A stretch of DNA of 64,000 nt from contig NZ_CP011387.1 of the NCBI RefSeq assembly GCF_001644565.1, forward strand, positions 1,782,501 through 1,846,500. Direction: 5' to 3'. This DNA comes from Deinococcus puniceus (GTDB lineage Bacteria > Deinococcota > Deinococci > Deinococcales > Deinococcaceae). The position numbers were made by a program, and so were the translations under genes. Below the pieces are notes generated by a model. It did not search any database. It was given only the letters and a program-made list of their open reading frames with translations, and was not told the DNA's origin. This document shows, in pieces, positions 1-9,300 of the stretch. The number at the start of each line of letters is the position of its first letter. Position 1 is the stretch's first letter.

Positions 1-159
1 CACCCGCTCGGCGGTTTCACCCTTGCGCGGTGCGGCGGCTTCGGGCAGTGCGGCAGGGGCGGGCGGTGCAACAGGCGCAGCACGGGCGGCAGTTTTGGCC
101 TGCTTTGCCGCTTTCTTGCTGCCCTTGCCCGCTTCTTTCAGGTAGTCGAACCGGGCCAT
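1..159 (-). CDS. Small hypothetical protein downstream of ParA (C-terminus cut off)
   Basis: Fifty-three codons are visible on the minus strand from an ATG at 159, and the frame runs off the window edge at base 1. The protein starts MARFDYLKEAGKGSKK and then becomes Ala/Pro/Lys-rich, ending in a short charged stretch. It lies 28 bases after the ParA stop, and the intervening bases hold only a ten-codon mini-ORF, so the two genes are probably co-transcribed. A partner gene after parA is often a ParB-like or small DNA-binding protein, but no such domain can be recognised in this basic, low-complexity N-terminus. Confidence 0.55.
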   Translation of the reverse strand, partial: MARFDYLKEAGKGSKKAAKQAKTAARAAPVAPPAPAALPEAAAPRKGETAERV

Positions 160-187
160 TATCTGGCTCCCGCCACCGCAGCGGCAC

Positions 188-829
188 TCATAGCACCTCG
201 CGCGATAACGCCAGCATGTCTTCCCAAGCGGTGTCGGCACGGGGATCGCGCACGTCGCGGGCCAGCGTGCCCAATTCGGCGGCCCTCTGGTACGCGGCGT
301 AGGCCCGCACCAGCGTATTGCACACGGTTGCCCCGGCCTCGCGCAAGTCCTCGCGGGCTTCTTCTCCGGCTCGGCCCACGGGCGGTACGCGGGTCAGCAC
401 CACACGCGCTCTGCGGGCGGCATCGGCGTCACTCTGAAGGAAATCCATCAGTTCCAGCGTGGCTTCCAACTCCAGCGCCGAGGTTCCACTGGGCACCAAA
501 ATCAAGTCGGCGCGGTCTGCGAGTTGACGCAGTTCCTTGCGTTTGGGACGGCCTTCCGTGTCAATGACGACGGCGTCCAGCGCGGCCAGTTTCTTGGGTT
601 TCACGTCGTCGGCCTCGTACACGGCGAACGGCAGGCCCGCGCCGCCCACCCCTGAGCCACCCAGATTCATTCCCCGCGCTGCCCAGCGAATGCTGCTGCC
701 CACGCGGGGGTCTTCGTCGATCAGGGCCACTTTCAGTCCTCGTTCGGCCAACGCTCCGGCCAGATGCACGGCCAGCGTGCTTTTGCCCACGCCGCCTTTT
801 TCACTTGTGACGGCTAACACTTTTGGCAT
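188..829 (-). CDS. ParA/MinD-family ATPase
   Basis: A 213-residue deviant Walker ATPase of the ParA/MinD superfamily. It opens MPKVLAVTSEKGGVGKST, which carries the KGGVGKS P-loop with its signature lysine. LIDEDPRVGSS follows near residue 37 as switch I and AVVIDTEGRP near residue 86 as Walker B. It is shorter than chromosomal ParA/Soj (about 250 residues) and matches the short orphan ParA type. Such ATPases dimerise on ATP and bind DNA or membrane to position cargo. No ParB or parS site is visible here, and the downstream partner is cut by the window edge. The start is supported by TACGCT six bases upstream. Confidence 0.85.
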   Translation of the reverse strand: MPKVLAVTSEKGGVGKSTLAVHLAGALAERGLKVALIDEDPRVGSSIRWAARGMNLGGSGVGGAGLPFAVYEADDVKPKKLAALDAVVIDTEGRPKRKELRQLADRADLILVPSGTSALELEATLELMDFLQSDADAARRARVVLTRVPPVGRAGEEAREDLREAGATVCNTLVRAYAAYQRAAELGTLARDVRDPRADTAWEDMLALSREVL

Positions 830-835
830 AGCGCT

Positions 836-841
836 AGCGTA
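836..841 (-). promoter_or_regulatory. -10 hexamer of the parA-like gene
   Basis: Read on the minus strand, TACGCT lies six bases before the ATG at 829, with no Shine-Dalgarno site. This predicts a leaderless message. Confidence 0.5.
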
Positions 842-900
842 TCAGAGGGCGTGTAGGGTTGCGTCAGGCAGGGTGAGGGTCAGTCTTTCTAGCTTGAAAG

Positions 901-987
901 GTGAACCCACGTTGCTGGCGAGAGGCTGAGTTGCTGGGCGAACCCCCCCGTTGCTCACGCAACGCCCCCCCTTTGAGGGGAGGACAA
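901..987. repeat. Dispersed palindromic repeat, copy 1 (half unit plus diverged half)
   Basis: GCGAACCCCCCCGTTGCT and the GCAACGCCCCCC block that follows match the copies at 5963, 25756, 25881 and 46301. The stretch before it, GTGAACCCACGTTGCTGGCG, looks like a second, diverged left arm. The copy sits between the parA promoter and the next gene. Confidence 0.7.
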
Positions 988-1033
988 CAGCTTTTGGACG
1001 TTGCTCAGCGTTACGAGAACCAATAATAGACAG

Positions 1034-1303
1034 ATGTCCGACTCACCCTTCACCCCCGAAGACCGCCTGACCCGATTGTTGGCCGCCGAACCGTATTGGA
1101 CGGCGCGGGCCATGCAGGAACAGGGCAGCCGCTTTTATGCCGCGCTGGGGCAGGCGCTCGATGCCGCCGATCTGCGGAACCGCCGCCTGCTGTACGTCAC
1201 TTGGCCGGAAGAGTTCTGGGACTTTTACGAACGCGGTTTGCTTTTGGCGGCGGCTGAAGCAGAGTCTTTAGGCACAGAATCTTTGGGAACCGAATCCCGC
1301 TGA
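1034..1303 (+). CDS. Small hypothetical protein
   Basis: An 89-residue acidic protein beginning MSDSPFTPEDRLTRLL. No family is recognised. The ATG at 1034 was chosen over the TTG at 1001 because TTGCTC (1001-1006) and TAATAG (1024-1029), spaced by 17 bases, end just before it. The C-terminus is SLGTESLGTESR, encoded by two copies of a 15-bp repeat, and the last 79 bases overlap the 3' end of the opposing gene at 1225-1479. The body, with YVTWPEEFWDFYERG, resembles a small soluble helical protein. Confidence 0.6.
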   Translation: MSDSPFTPEDRLTRLLAAEPYWTARAMQEQGSRFYAALGQALDAADLRNRRLLYVTWPEEFWDFYERGLLLAAAEAESLGTESLGTESR

Positions 1304-1479
1304 CCGATCAGGGCCAGCCACGCCTGCCGCCCCACTTCCCATACAGCACGGCGGGCTGAGGCAGGGCGGAAATCGGGCGCACGCTTGGGCCTTTGCCGTT
1401 TGCCCGCCACAGGCTGCCCGATCAGCGCCAGAACAATTTGTTGCAGCACTGTCCAGAGGGCTTGCAGAGCCGCTTTCAT
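1225..1479 (-). CDS. Small basic hypothetical protein
   Basis: An 84-residue, strongly basic protein. It holds two amphipathic segments sharing the motif LALIGQ (near residues 17 and 55) linked by an Arg/Lys-rich stretch, and ends in a DSVPKDSVPKDS repeat. The same DNA repeat is read in the opposite direction by the gene at 1034-1303. The ATG at 1479 follows TAAGCT by six bases, which argues that this is a real gene and not a shadow. Function is unknown; the paired hydrophobic segments could bind membrane. Confidence 0.55.
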   Translation of the reverse strand: MKAALQALWTVLQQIVLALIGQPVAGKRQRPKRAPDFRPASARRAVWEVGRQAWLALIGQRDSVPKDSVPKDSASAAAKSKPRS

Positions 1480-1485
1480 GCGTTT

Positions 1486-1491
1486 AGCTTA
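1486..1491 (-). promoter_or_regulatory. -10 hexamer of the gene at 1225-1479
   Basis: TAAGCT on the minus strand, six bases from the ATG at 1479. Confidence 0.45.
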
Positions 1492-1519
1492 GCTGACGAT
1501 CTGGGCGAGTCTGGCCCGC

Positions 1520-1525
1520 TAGACT
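1520..1525 (+). promoter_or_regulatory. -10 hexamer of the PIG-L gene
   Basis: TAGACT followed by seven bases and the ATG at 1533; no ribosome-binding site lies between. Confidence 0.5.
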
Positions 1526-1532
1526 GCCGCCC

Positions 1533-2402
1533 ATGACTGCCGAGCCGATCTCCAATGACACGCACACTGCACCCAACACCCAGCCCACCATTTTGGCTGT
1601 GTTCGCCCACCCCGACGACGAGGCCTTCAGCGTAGGCGGAACCCTGACCCACTACGCAAGGAAGGGGGTTCGCGTGGTGCTGGCCTGTGCCACACGCGGC
1701 GAAGCGGGCAAAATCACGGTGCCGGGCATGACGGTGGATGATCTCGGCGTGCAGCGCGAGCAGGAACTCCGGGAAGCTTGCAAGGCGCTGGAAATCGAGC
1801 CGCCCATCTTTCTCGATTATCACGATTCGGGCCGCCACGAACGCACGCGCACCGATGACCCCCTTGCCATGCTGAACGTCAATCCGCTGGATGTCGAAAC
1901 CAAATTGCGGGCGTTGATCGCCGACCTTCGCCCCCAAGTGATCCTGACCTTCGACCCACACGGCGGCTACGGCCACGTCGATCATTTACAGATTCACCGG
2001 GCCACCAGCGCGGCGTTTTTCAGCACCGGGCACCTGCCGGGGGGCGGGCCACAGCGCCTGTATTTCACAGCCCTCACCCTAGAGGCCGCCCAGATGGTGT
2101 CGCAGTTGGGCCAAGACCTCGACCCCCTGATCTATGGTGTGGACGCCAGCACCATCGCCGTCACCATGAACGTGGCCCCCTATGCCGAGAACAAAAAGGC
2201 CGCCCTCGCCGCACACGGCACCCAAATGGGCGCAGAGAGTCTGGTGGGCCGCATGAAGCCCGAGGAACGGGAAGCGATGGAAGTGGGCATGCTGGGCAAC
2301 GAAAACTTCAGCATCGGCGGCACGCGAACCGGGTTGCCTGCCTTCCCCTTGCGCGGGTTGTTCGACGGACTGGCAGGCTTTGAAGCGGTGGACGGGGAAT
2401 AA
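1533..2402 (+). CDS. PIG-L family deacetylase
   Basis: A 289-residue LmbE/PIG-L-type zinc deacetylase. The metal motif HPDDE appears near residue 27 in AVFAHPDDEAFSVGG, and the third metal ligand is probably the HVDH segment near residue 148 (GGYGHVDHLQIH). The family removes N-acetyl groups from GlcNAc-type substrates. In bacillithiol producers BshB does this on GlcNAc-malate, and a bacilliredoxin lies at 18260, so a BshB role is possible. At 289 residues it is longer than typical BshB (about 220-235), so mycothiol-type or other sugar deacetylases remain open. The gene stands alone. Confidence 0.85.
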   Translation: MTAEPISNDTHTAPNTQPTILAVFAHPDDEAFSVGGTLTHYARKGVRVVLACATRGEAGKITVPGMTVDDLGVQREQELREACKALEIEPPIFLDYHDSGRHERTRTDDPLAMLNVNPLDVETKLRALIADLRPQVILTFDPHGGYGHVDHLQIHRATSAAFFSTGHLPGGGPQRLYFTALTLEAAQMVSQLGQDLDPLIYGVDASTIAVTMNVAPYAENKKAALAAHGTQMGAESLVGRMKPEEREAMEVGMLGNENFSIGGTRTGLPAFPLRGLFDGLAGFEAVDGE

Positions 2403-2570
2403 TCTGGGACTAAGAAGAGTTTCAACTATGCTGCTGTTGCCCTCTCCATTTGCGGGACTCGTACAGCTACGCAGCAGGGGGGCCACCAACGGCAAACCCG
2501 CCTCAGATCAAGGACTCTTTTTGATTCCGGATGAGACGCGCCTAGTGAGCCGACACAATCTAGAACCAAA

Positions 2571-2612
2571 AAGCTGTGGACTACGGGCCTTGACACCCCT
2601 AGTCCACAGCTT
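2571..2612. terminator. Large hairpin between convergent genes
   Basis: A perfect 13-bp inverted repeat, AAGCTGTGGACTA (2571-2583) and TAGTCCACAGCTT (2600-2612), with a 16-base loop. It lies between the end of the PIG-L gene and the end of the roadblock operon, so it probably terminates both. The rest of 2403-2629 shows no coding signal. Confidence 0.65.
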
Positions 2613-2629
2613 GAATTCTTGGTGACGAA

Positions 2630-2950
2630 CTAGATCTGGCCCAACAATCGGCGCACGGCGAAGCGGATTCGGCCTAGGCTAGCAACGTCATCGAAAGCGG
2701 CCAGCAAAATCTGATCGCCCACCGGAGTCAGCAGCACGGGGCCACCGTCGACGTCGAGGAGCAGGTCGTTCCATTCGCCGCTGCCCTGCGTGGCTTGCAG
2801 GCTGGCAATCACGGCGCGGCCTGCGGCCACCAAATTCAGGTCAGCGTCGGCTTCGGGGCCACGCGGCCCGGCGGCGGTCACGATCTCGCCTTGTGCATTC
2901 ACCAACAGGGCGTGACGCACACCGCGCGTTTCCATCAGGGCTTCGATCAT
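2630..2950 (-). CDS. Roadblock/LC7 domain protein (third gene of operon)
   Basis: A 106-residue single-domain protein with the roadblock/LC7 pattern: an N-terminal helix, HALLVNAQGEIVTAAG (first strand pair), a central helix, LLLDVDGGPVLLTPVGDQILLAAF (strands 3-5) and a C-terminal helix. MglB is the best-known bacterial relative and regulates Ras-like GTPases. No MglA-type GTPase lies in the window. The ATG at 2950 overlaps the stop of the preceding gene by four bases, so translation is probably coupled. Confidence 0.8.
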   Translation of the reverse strand: MIEALMETRGVRHALLVNAQGEIVTAAGPRGPEADADLNLVAAGRAVIASLQATQGSGEWNDLLLDVDGGPVLLTPVGDQILLAAFDDVASLGRIRFAVRRLLGQI

Positions 2951-3288
2951 GCGTCGTCCACCTTGGGCAAATCGGTGAGGTCGAGGGCGAGGCGGGCCAA
3001 GGCTTGCTGGGCGGCGCGGGTGTCGCTGCCGCGCAACATGGCCGCGCCCAGCACGAATTCACCGCTGGAGAGCGCGACCACTTCAACTCGCTCACTGGTA
3101 AAGGCCATGCGGGTCACTTCTCCGGCCCCGAGGCGGCGGCCCGTGCGGTCTAGACTGGCCCGCAGCGAGGCGAGTTCAGCGGCGAGGGCGTCGCCTGCTT
3201 CGCCGTACATTTCTATAGGAAGGCCGTCTGGGCCGACCAAAGCGCTGGCGACCACACCGGGAATAGCGTGCAGGGGTTCAAGTTTCAC
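2947..3288 (-). CDS. Roadblock/LC7 domain protein (second gene of operon)
   Basis: A 113-residue roadblock/LC7-type protein. GVVASALVGPDGLPIEMYG forms the first strand pair and VEVVALSSGEFVLGAAML the later strands, followed by a terminal helix with LARLALDLTDL. It differs enough from its neighbours to suggest an old duplication, so the three may form mixed dimers. It shares four-base ATGA overlaps with the genes on both sides. Confidence 0.75.
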   Translation of the reverse strand: MKLEPLHAIPGVVASALVGPDGLPIEMYGEAGDALAAELASLRASLDRTGRRLGAGEVTRMAFTSERVEVVALSSGEFVLGAAMLRGSDTRAAQQALARLALDLTDLPKVDDA

Positions 3289-3635
3289 AAGAAGCCTTCC
3301 AGTTTGCGGGCGGTGTCCCGGCCATACAGCCGCGCCTGACCCAGATTGCTACGGCCATCGAGGGCCAGCAGCAAAAAGAAATCGGCGTTGATGGGATGCA
3401 GGTACACGCTGAGGCGTTCGCCGCGCAGGTACAGTTCGCGGGTCTGGCCTCCGTTGAGGGTTTGGCTGTAGGCGGCGCTGGCGGTGCGGAGCAGTCCGGC
3501 ATGTTCGGCCACCAGTAAATTCAGGTCTGCGGTGGTCGCGGTGTGGCCTTCCACCAACAGCCCGTCCAGACCGCCGATGGCCGCAGCCCACGCGCCGTCT
3601 ACATCGGTCACAAGTTGCGAGAGGTGAGTCAGCAT
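3285..3635 (-). CDS. Roadblock/LC7 domain protein (first gene of operon)
   Basis: A 116-residue protein beginning MLTHLSQLVTDVDGAWAAA, with the roadblock pattern AIGGLDGLLVEGHTA and a hydrophobic strand block HPINADFFLLLALDG. It heads the three-gene operon. TATCAT lies nine bases before its ATG. Proteins of this fold usually act as scaffolds or GTPase regulators in polarity, motility or vesicle-type systems; which applies here cannot be told. Confidence 0.75.
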   Translation of the reverse strand: MLTHLSQLVTDVDGAWAAAIGGLDGLLVEGHTATTADLNLLVAEHAGLLRTASAAYSQTLNGGQTRELYLRGERLSVYLHPINADFFLLLALDGRSNLGQARLYGRDTARKLEGFL

Positions 3636-3644
3636 CTGCGGGCC

Positions 3645-3650
3645 ATGATA
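3645..3650 (-). promoter_or_regulatory. -10 hexamer of the roadblock operon
   Basis: TATCAT on the minus strand, nine bases upstream of the ATG at 3635. Confidence 0.45.
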
Positions 3651-3972
3651 TGCCGGAAATGACCAGAGGCGAGGCGAAACCTCACACGGCGGGGGCAGGG
3701 ATGGGGGAAGCGCGGCGGGGGTAGGGGTGGTCGGAGAGCGGTTTGGGGCAGAAAACTACCCCAAGTTGACGGCGGGATTTAAGAGCGGGATTCATAAAGC
3801 CACAACAAAACTGGGTTTATCACCAGTTCCGTGTTAAGATTGATTTGTCTAAAAGCTTACGTTTCGCAGGAATGAGTTCACCTGGTTTGTCTTGCCCGCA
3901 TGGGTCTTGGCACGGTGCTTTTGCTGTGTCAGTCGCTCTGGTGTCTCTATTCCGCGTTTCGAAGGCTCAAGA

Positions 3973-4008
3973 CGCAGTGTTTATCGAGAGGCGCAGTGTT
4001 TATCGAGA
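3973..4008 (+). repeat. Two 17-bp direct repeats upstream of the GH43 gene
   Basis: CGCAGTGTTTATCGAGA occurs at 3973-3989 and again at 3992-4008 (period 19). A partial copy, CGCAGTG, follows near 4023. The 475-base gap 3636-4110 also holds a small inverted repeat AACTGG/CCAGTT near 3810-3830 and no credible gene. Direct repeats spaced by about two helical turns upstream of a carbohydrate-utilisation gene suggest a regulator site, which is inference only. Confidence 0.55.
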
Positions 4009-4110
4009 AACACCGTGCTTGACGCAGTGCTTCGCCCAGCAGTTCCCAACTCAACGAGGAACCTTCTCCGGTTCCGCTGGCCTCTCCCCTCATTCTCAGG
4101 AGGTTTAGTG

Positions 4111-5943
4111 ATGCACCCATCCAGCACCACCCGTTCTAGCCGTTCCCGTGCCGCGTGGCCCATGCTCGGCCTCGTGGGCCTCTTGTCGGCCTGCAACACC
4201 CTTCAGACCCCCGACAAGACCGTGAAGCTGACCTACAGCAACCCGTTGACGATCAAGAAGGCAGACGGCACCAGAGTGGAATCTTGCGCCGATCCCGCCG
4301 TGATCCAGTCGCGCACGCCCGGCGACACCAACTGGTATCTGTACTGCACCACCGACCCGCACAACACCAAGGATGTGGACGCCAACAACAACCTCAACTT
4401 TCACCTGATCAGCATGGCGAAATCGCCTGATCTGGTGAACTGGACATACATCGGTGACGCCTTTACCACCAAGCCCGACTGGGTGAAGGACGACGCGGGG
4501 CTGTGGGCACCCAACATCGAGTATCTGAACGGCAAGTACTACCTGTACTACACCGCCAGCGACACCAAAGCGCGGGGCAGCGCGATAGGCGTGGCGACCA
4601 GCACTTCGCCTACTGGCCCGTGGACAGACAGCGGCACCCCGGTGGTGGAACCCCAAGGCCCGCCCGGAGGCAATCCCGATGACCGCCGCTGGGTCTTCGA
4701 TTCCGAAGTGATTACCGACGATGCGGGCCAGAACTGGATGTACTACGGCAGCTACTTCGGCGGAATCTCGGTGCGGAAACTCAGCGCCGATGGCCTGAAA
4801 ACCGACGCGGCCACCCAGAAAGAAGTGGCGATAGACAACCGCTACGAGGGCGCTCAAGTCGTGAAACACGGCGGCTTCTATTACCTGATGCTGTCGGCGG
4901 CCAACTGCTGCAACGGCCCTCTGACCGGCTACAGCATGTTCACCGGGCGCTCGGCCTCTCCGACTGGCCCGTTCGTAGACAAGGAAGGCGTGTCGCTGCT
5001 CGATCCCCGCACAGGCGGCACTCCCCTGATCAGCATGAACGGCAACCGCTGGGTCGGCCCCGGCCACAACGCGGTTTTTACCGATGCAGGGGGTCAGGAC
5101 TGGACGATGTACCACGCCATAGACCTGAACGATCCCTACTTCACCCCCGGCGGCGTGAACAAGCGCCCCGTGCTGCTTGATCCGCTGGACTGGGTAGACG
5201 AATGGCCCACCGTGCGGGCGGGCAACTGGGCCTCGGACAGCGTGATGCCCGCGCCCGCCGCTCAGGCCGGACAACTCAGTGCCTACAAGCCCAATCCCCC
5301 CAAACCCGACGTGCTGGGCAACACCCTCAGCGCCTTCAACGACGATTTCAGTGGCCCCGCCCTCGCCCCGCGCTGGACTTGGGTTCGTCCGCCCGCCGCC
5401 GCAGAAGCCGGGCTGGAAAACGGTGCACTGCGCTTTGCCACCCAGCCCGCCGACCTGTTCGAGAACAGCAACAACGCCTCGGTGCTGACTCAGAACGCGC
5501 CCGCAGGCGACTACGCCGTAGACATCAAGCTGCAAAGCGACCTGCCCGACGAAGGCTGCTGCTTCAACTACGCGCAGGGCGGCCTGCTGATCTACGGCGA
5601 CGACGACAACTTCATCAAGCTGGGCGTGACCTCTATCTGGAATACGCGCCAGATCGAGTTTGCCAAAGAGCAAAACCCAGTGGCCGACAAATTCCCGCGC
5701 TACGGCAACACCGTACTATCGGCACCGGGCCGCGAAACGTGGCTCAGAATCGTGCGCCGGGCCAGCTCAGTTGCCGGAGCGGGCGAAACTTACACCGCCT
5801 ATTCCAGCCGCGACGGCATGAGCTGGACGAAAGGCGGCACGTGGACGCACAAGCTGGGGCAGGCCAAAATCGGACTGTTTTCTATGGGCGGCGCGGGCTT
5901 CACCAGTCGGTTCGACAGCGTGCGGGTGTATAGCTTGAAGTGA
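4111..5943 (+). CDS. GH43-type arabinan endo-1,5-alpha-L-arabinosidase-like lipoprotein
   Basis: A 610-residue predicted lipoprotein: Arg-rich N-region, hydrophobic core LGLVGLLSAC and lipobox cysteine 28. The GH43 five-bladed propeller follows. Asp61 in CADPAVIQ is the likely catalytic base, and Glu199 in FDSEVITDD a likely general acid. LWAPNIEYLNGKYYLYYTAS and GPGHNAVFTDAGGQDWTMYH are typical of endo-arabinanases. The last 200 residues (from about 410) look like a concanavalin-type beta-sandwich, as in beta-xylosidase C-terminal domains. The ATG at 4111 was chosen because AGGAGG lies about seven bases upstream and the signal peptide starts there. It probably cleaves plant arabinan at the cell surface. 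Exact substrate is uncertain. Confidence 0.85.
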   Translation: MHPSSTTRSSRSRAAWPMLGLVGLLSACNTLQTPDKTVKLTYSNPLTIKKADGTRVESCADPAVIQSRTPGDTNWYLYCTTDPHNTKDVDANNNLNFHLISMAKSPDLVNWTYIGDAFTTKPDWVKDDAGLWAPNIEYLNGKYYLYYTASDTKARGSAIGVATSTSPTGPWTDSGTPVVEPQGPPGGNPDDRRWVFDSEVITDDAGQNWMYYGSYFGGISVRKLSADGLKTDAATQKEVAIDNRYEGAQVVKHGGFYYLMLSAANCCNGPLTGYSMFTGRSASPTGPFVDKEGVSLLDPRTGGTPLISMNGNRWVGPGHNAVFTDAGGQDWTMYHAIDLNDPYFTPGGVNKRPVLLDPLDWVDEWPTVRAGNWASDSVMPAPAAQAGQLSAYKPNPPKPDVLGNTLSAFNDDFSGPALAPRWTWVRPPAAAEAGLENGALRFATQPADLFENSNNASVLTQNAPAGDYAVDIKLQSDLPDEGCCFNYAQGGLLIYGDDDNFIKLGVTSIWNTRQIEFAKEQNPVADKFPRYGNTVLSAPGRETWLRIVRRASSVAGAGETYTAYSSRDGMSWTKGGTWTHKLGQAKIGLFSMGGAGFTSRFDSVRVYSLK

Positions 5944-5962
5944 GGTGGTTCGGACTTTGTGT

Positions 5963-6070
5963 GTGAACCCCCCCGTTGCTGGCGCAACGCCCCCCCTTAG
6001 AGGTGGGGAGTAAAAGCTCCTGCGCTCCCCTTTAAGGGGGGCTGGCTGCGAAGCAGACTGGGGGGTTTAC
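5963..6070. repeat. Dispersed palindromic repeat, copy 2 (full length)
   Basis: The clearest full-length copy, about 108 bp. It starts GTGAACCCCCCCGTTGCTGG and ends with GGGGGGCTGGCTGCGAAGCA and GGGGGGTTTAC. The two ends are imperfect inverted repeats of each other (GTGAACCCCCC against GTAAACCCCCC reversed), with a variable centre. Confidence 0.75.
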
Positions 6071-6106
6071 ATGGAAGCTCAACTTCAACTCAGAAGACAA
6101 ATCTTT

Positions 6107-6137
6107 GCCCCCGGCCCACCGCTGGGGGCTTTCTTTT
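6107..6137 (+). terminator. Rho-independent-type terminator after the GH43 gene
   Basis: GCCCCC (6107-6112) pairs with GGGGGC (6124-6129) and is followed by TTTCTTTT. Confidence 0.65.
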
Positions 6138-6203
6138 GCCCTGTTTTCTGCCTACCCTCTCCCCTTTGTTGCCCGTCTCCCCCTGCCTACCGCCGCCGCC
6201 TGC

Positions 6204-6209
6204 TAGCCT
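6204..6209 (+). promoter_or_regulatory. -10 hexamer of recG
   Basis: TAGCCT lies nine bases before the ATG at 6219. Confidence 0.4.
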
Positions 6210-6218
6210 GCACCCCGT

Positions 6219-8567
<2,349 letters not shown>

Positions 8568-9300
8568 CGAGTTAGAGGGTGGGCTTGCACGACTCTGGCA
8601 AGCGTCTTTGTGAACCTGTCCTAGCTGGGATCGCCGCAACCAACACAGCTCAGAGTGCCAACAATTTATTGATTCATCCTAGAATCACAAGATTTTAAGT
8701 GATCTTAATAAGATTGACCTCATTAATTCCTAAAAGTATCGATGCAGAGATAATCCACAATCTGTTGCTAATGAATAGTTGATAATACGCCTTAACTATT
8801 GTTATAGCACTTTTCAATGAACATTGATGGACTTATTTGATGTGTAGTGCGAGTATACATTCTGCCTGCCAATTGCTCGAAATTAACGCAGGTGGCCCTG
8901 AGAATACACAGCTGGTACCTCGTGAGGTCGGTGTGGCATGCCAACTATTTGTGATAAATCTTACTCAAATAAGACTGTCGTGTGAGATGAATCACTCACT
9001 GAGCGAAATTCACGCCGAGTCATAAGCGCGTGTTAACCCATTGTTCATAATCTTTATAAAGCCTTCATAGATTAAGTTTAATGCCCTCATAATTAACTTG
9101 GTTGTCAGTCAGGCATCAGAAGTGAGAATCTGCCGGATTTATGAGGACTAATTAATGTTCTGGCGGGTTGCTACTAAGATACTCATGTGCCTAAATGAGA
9201 ACAGCTCAACAGAAAGCCCAACACCGCTAGGAGTACCTTCTGACCTGAAAGGCAGCGTACTTCACAGTTCTTTTGTTGGCAATTTTCACCGGAGGCTCAT
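8568..9300. other. AT-rich gene-free stretch upstream of the DUF11 lipoprotein
   Basis: About 730 bases that look markedly poorer in GC than the rest of the window, especially 8640-8840 and 9030-9170, with many TTAAT, ATAAT and TTATT runs. The longest open frames (about 60 codons at 8837) show no recognisable protein. The last part carries the Shine-Dalgarno site (GGAGG) for the gene at 9301, and several TATAAT-like hexamers near 9050-9100 could serve as its promoter. It may be a decayed foreign insert or a long regulated leader. Confidence 0.5.

Noticed and set aside
2380..2625. 81-codon frame after the PIG-L gene
   Set aside because: It runs through the large hairpin at 2571-2612 and has no domain.
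4105..5673. Long open frame of 522 codons antisense to the GH43 gene
   Set aside because: It mirrors codon bias of the real gene, has no recognisable domain, and the opposite strand encodes a full GH43 protein with signal peptide.
8837..9025. 62-codon frame in the AT-rich gap
   Set aside because: No ribosome-binding site or hexamer, no helix or domain pattern; treated as chance.
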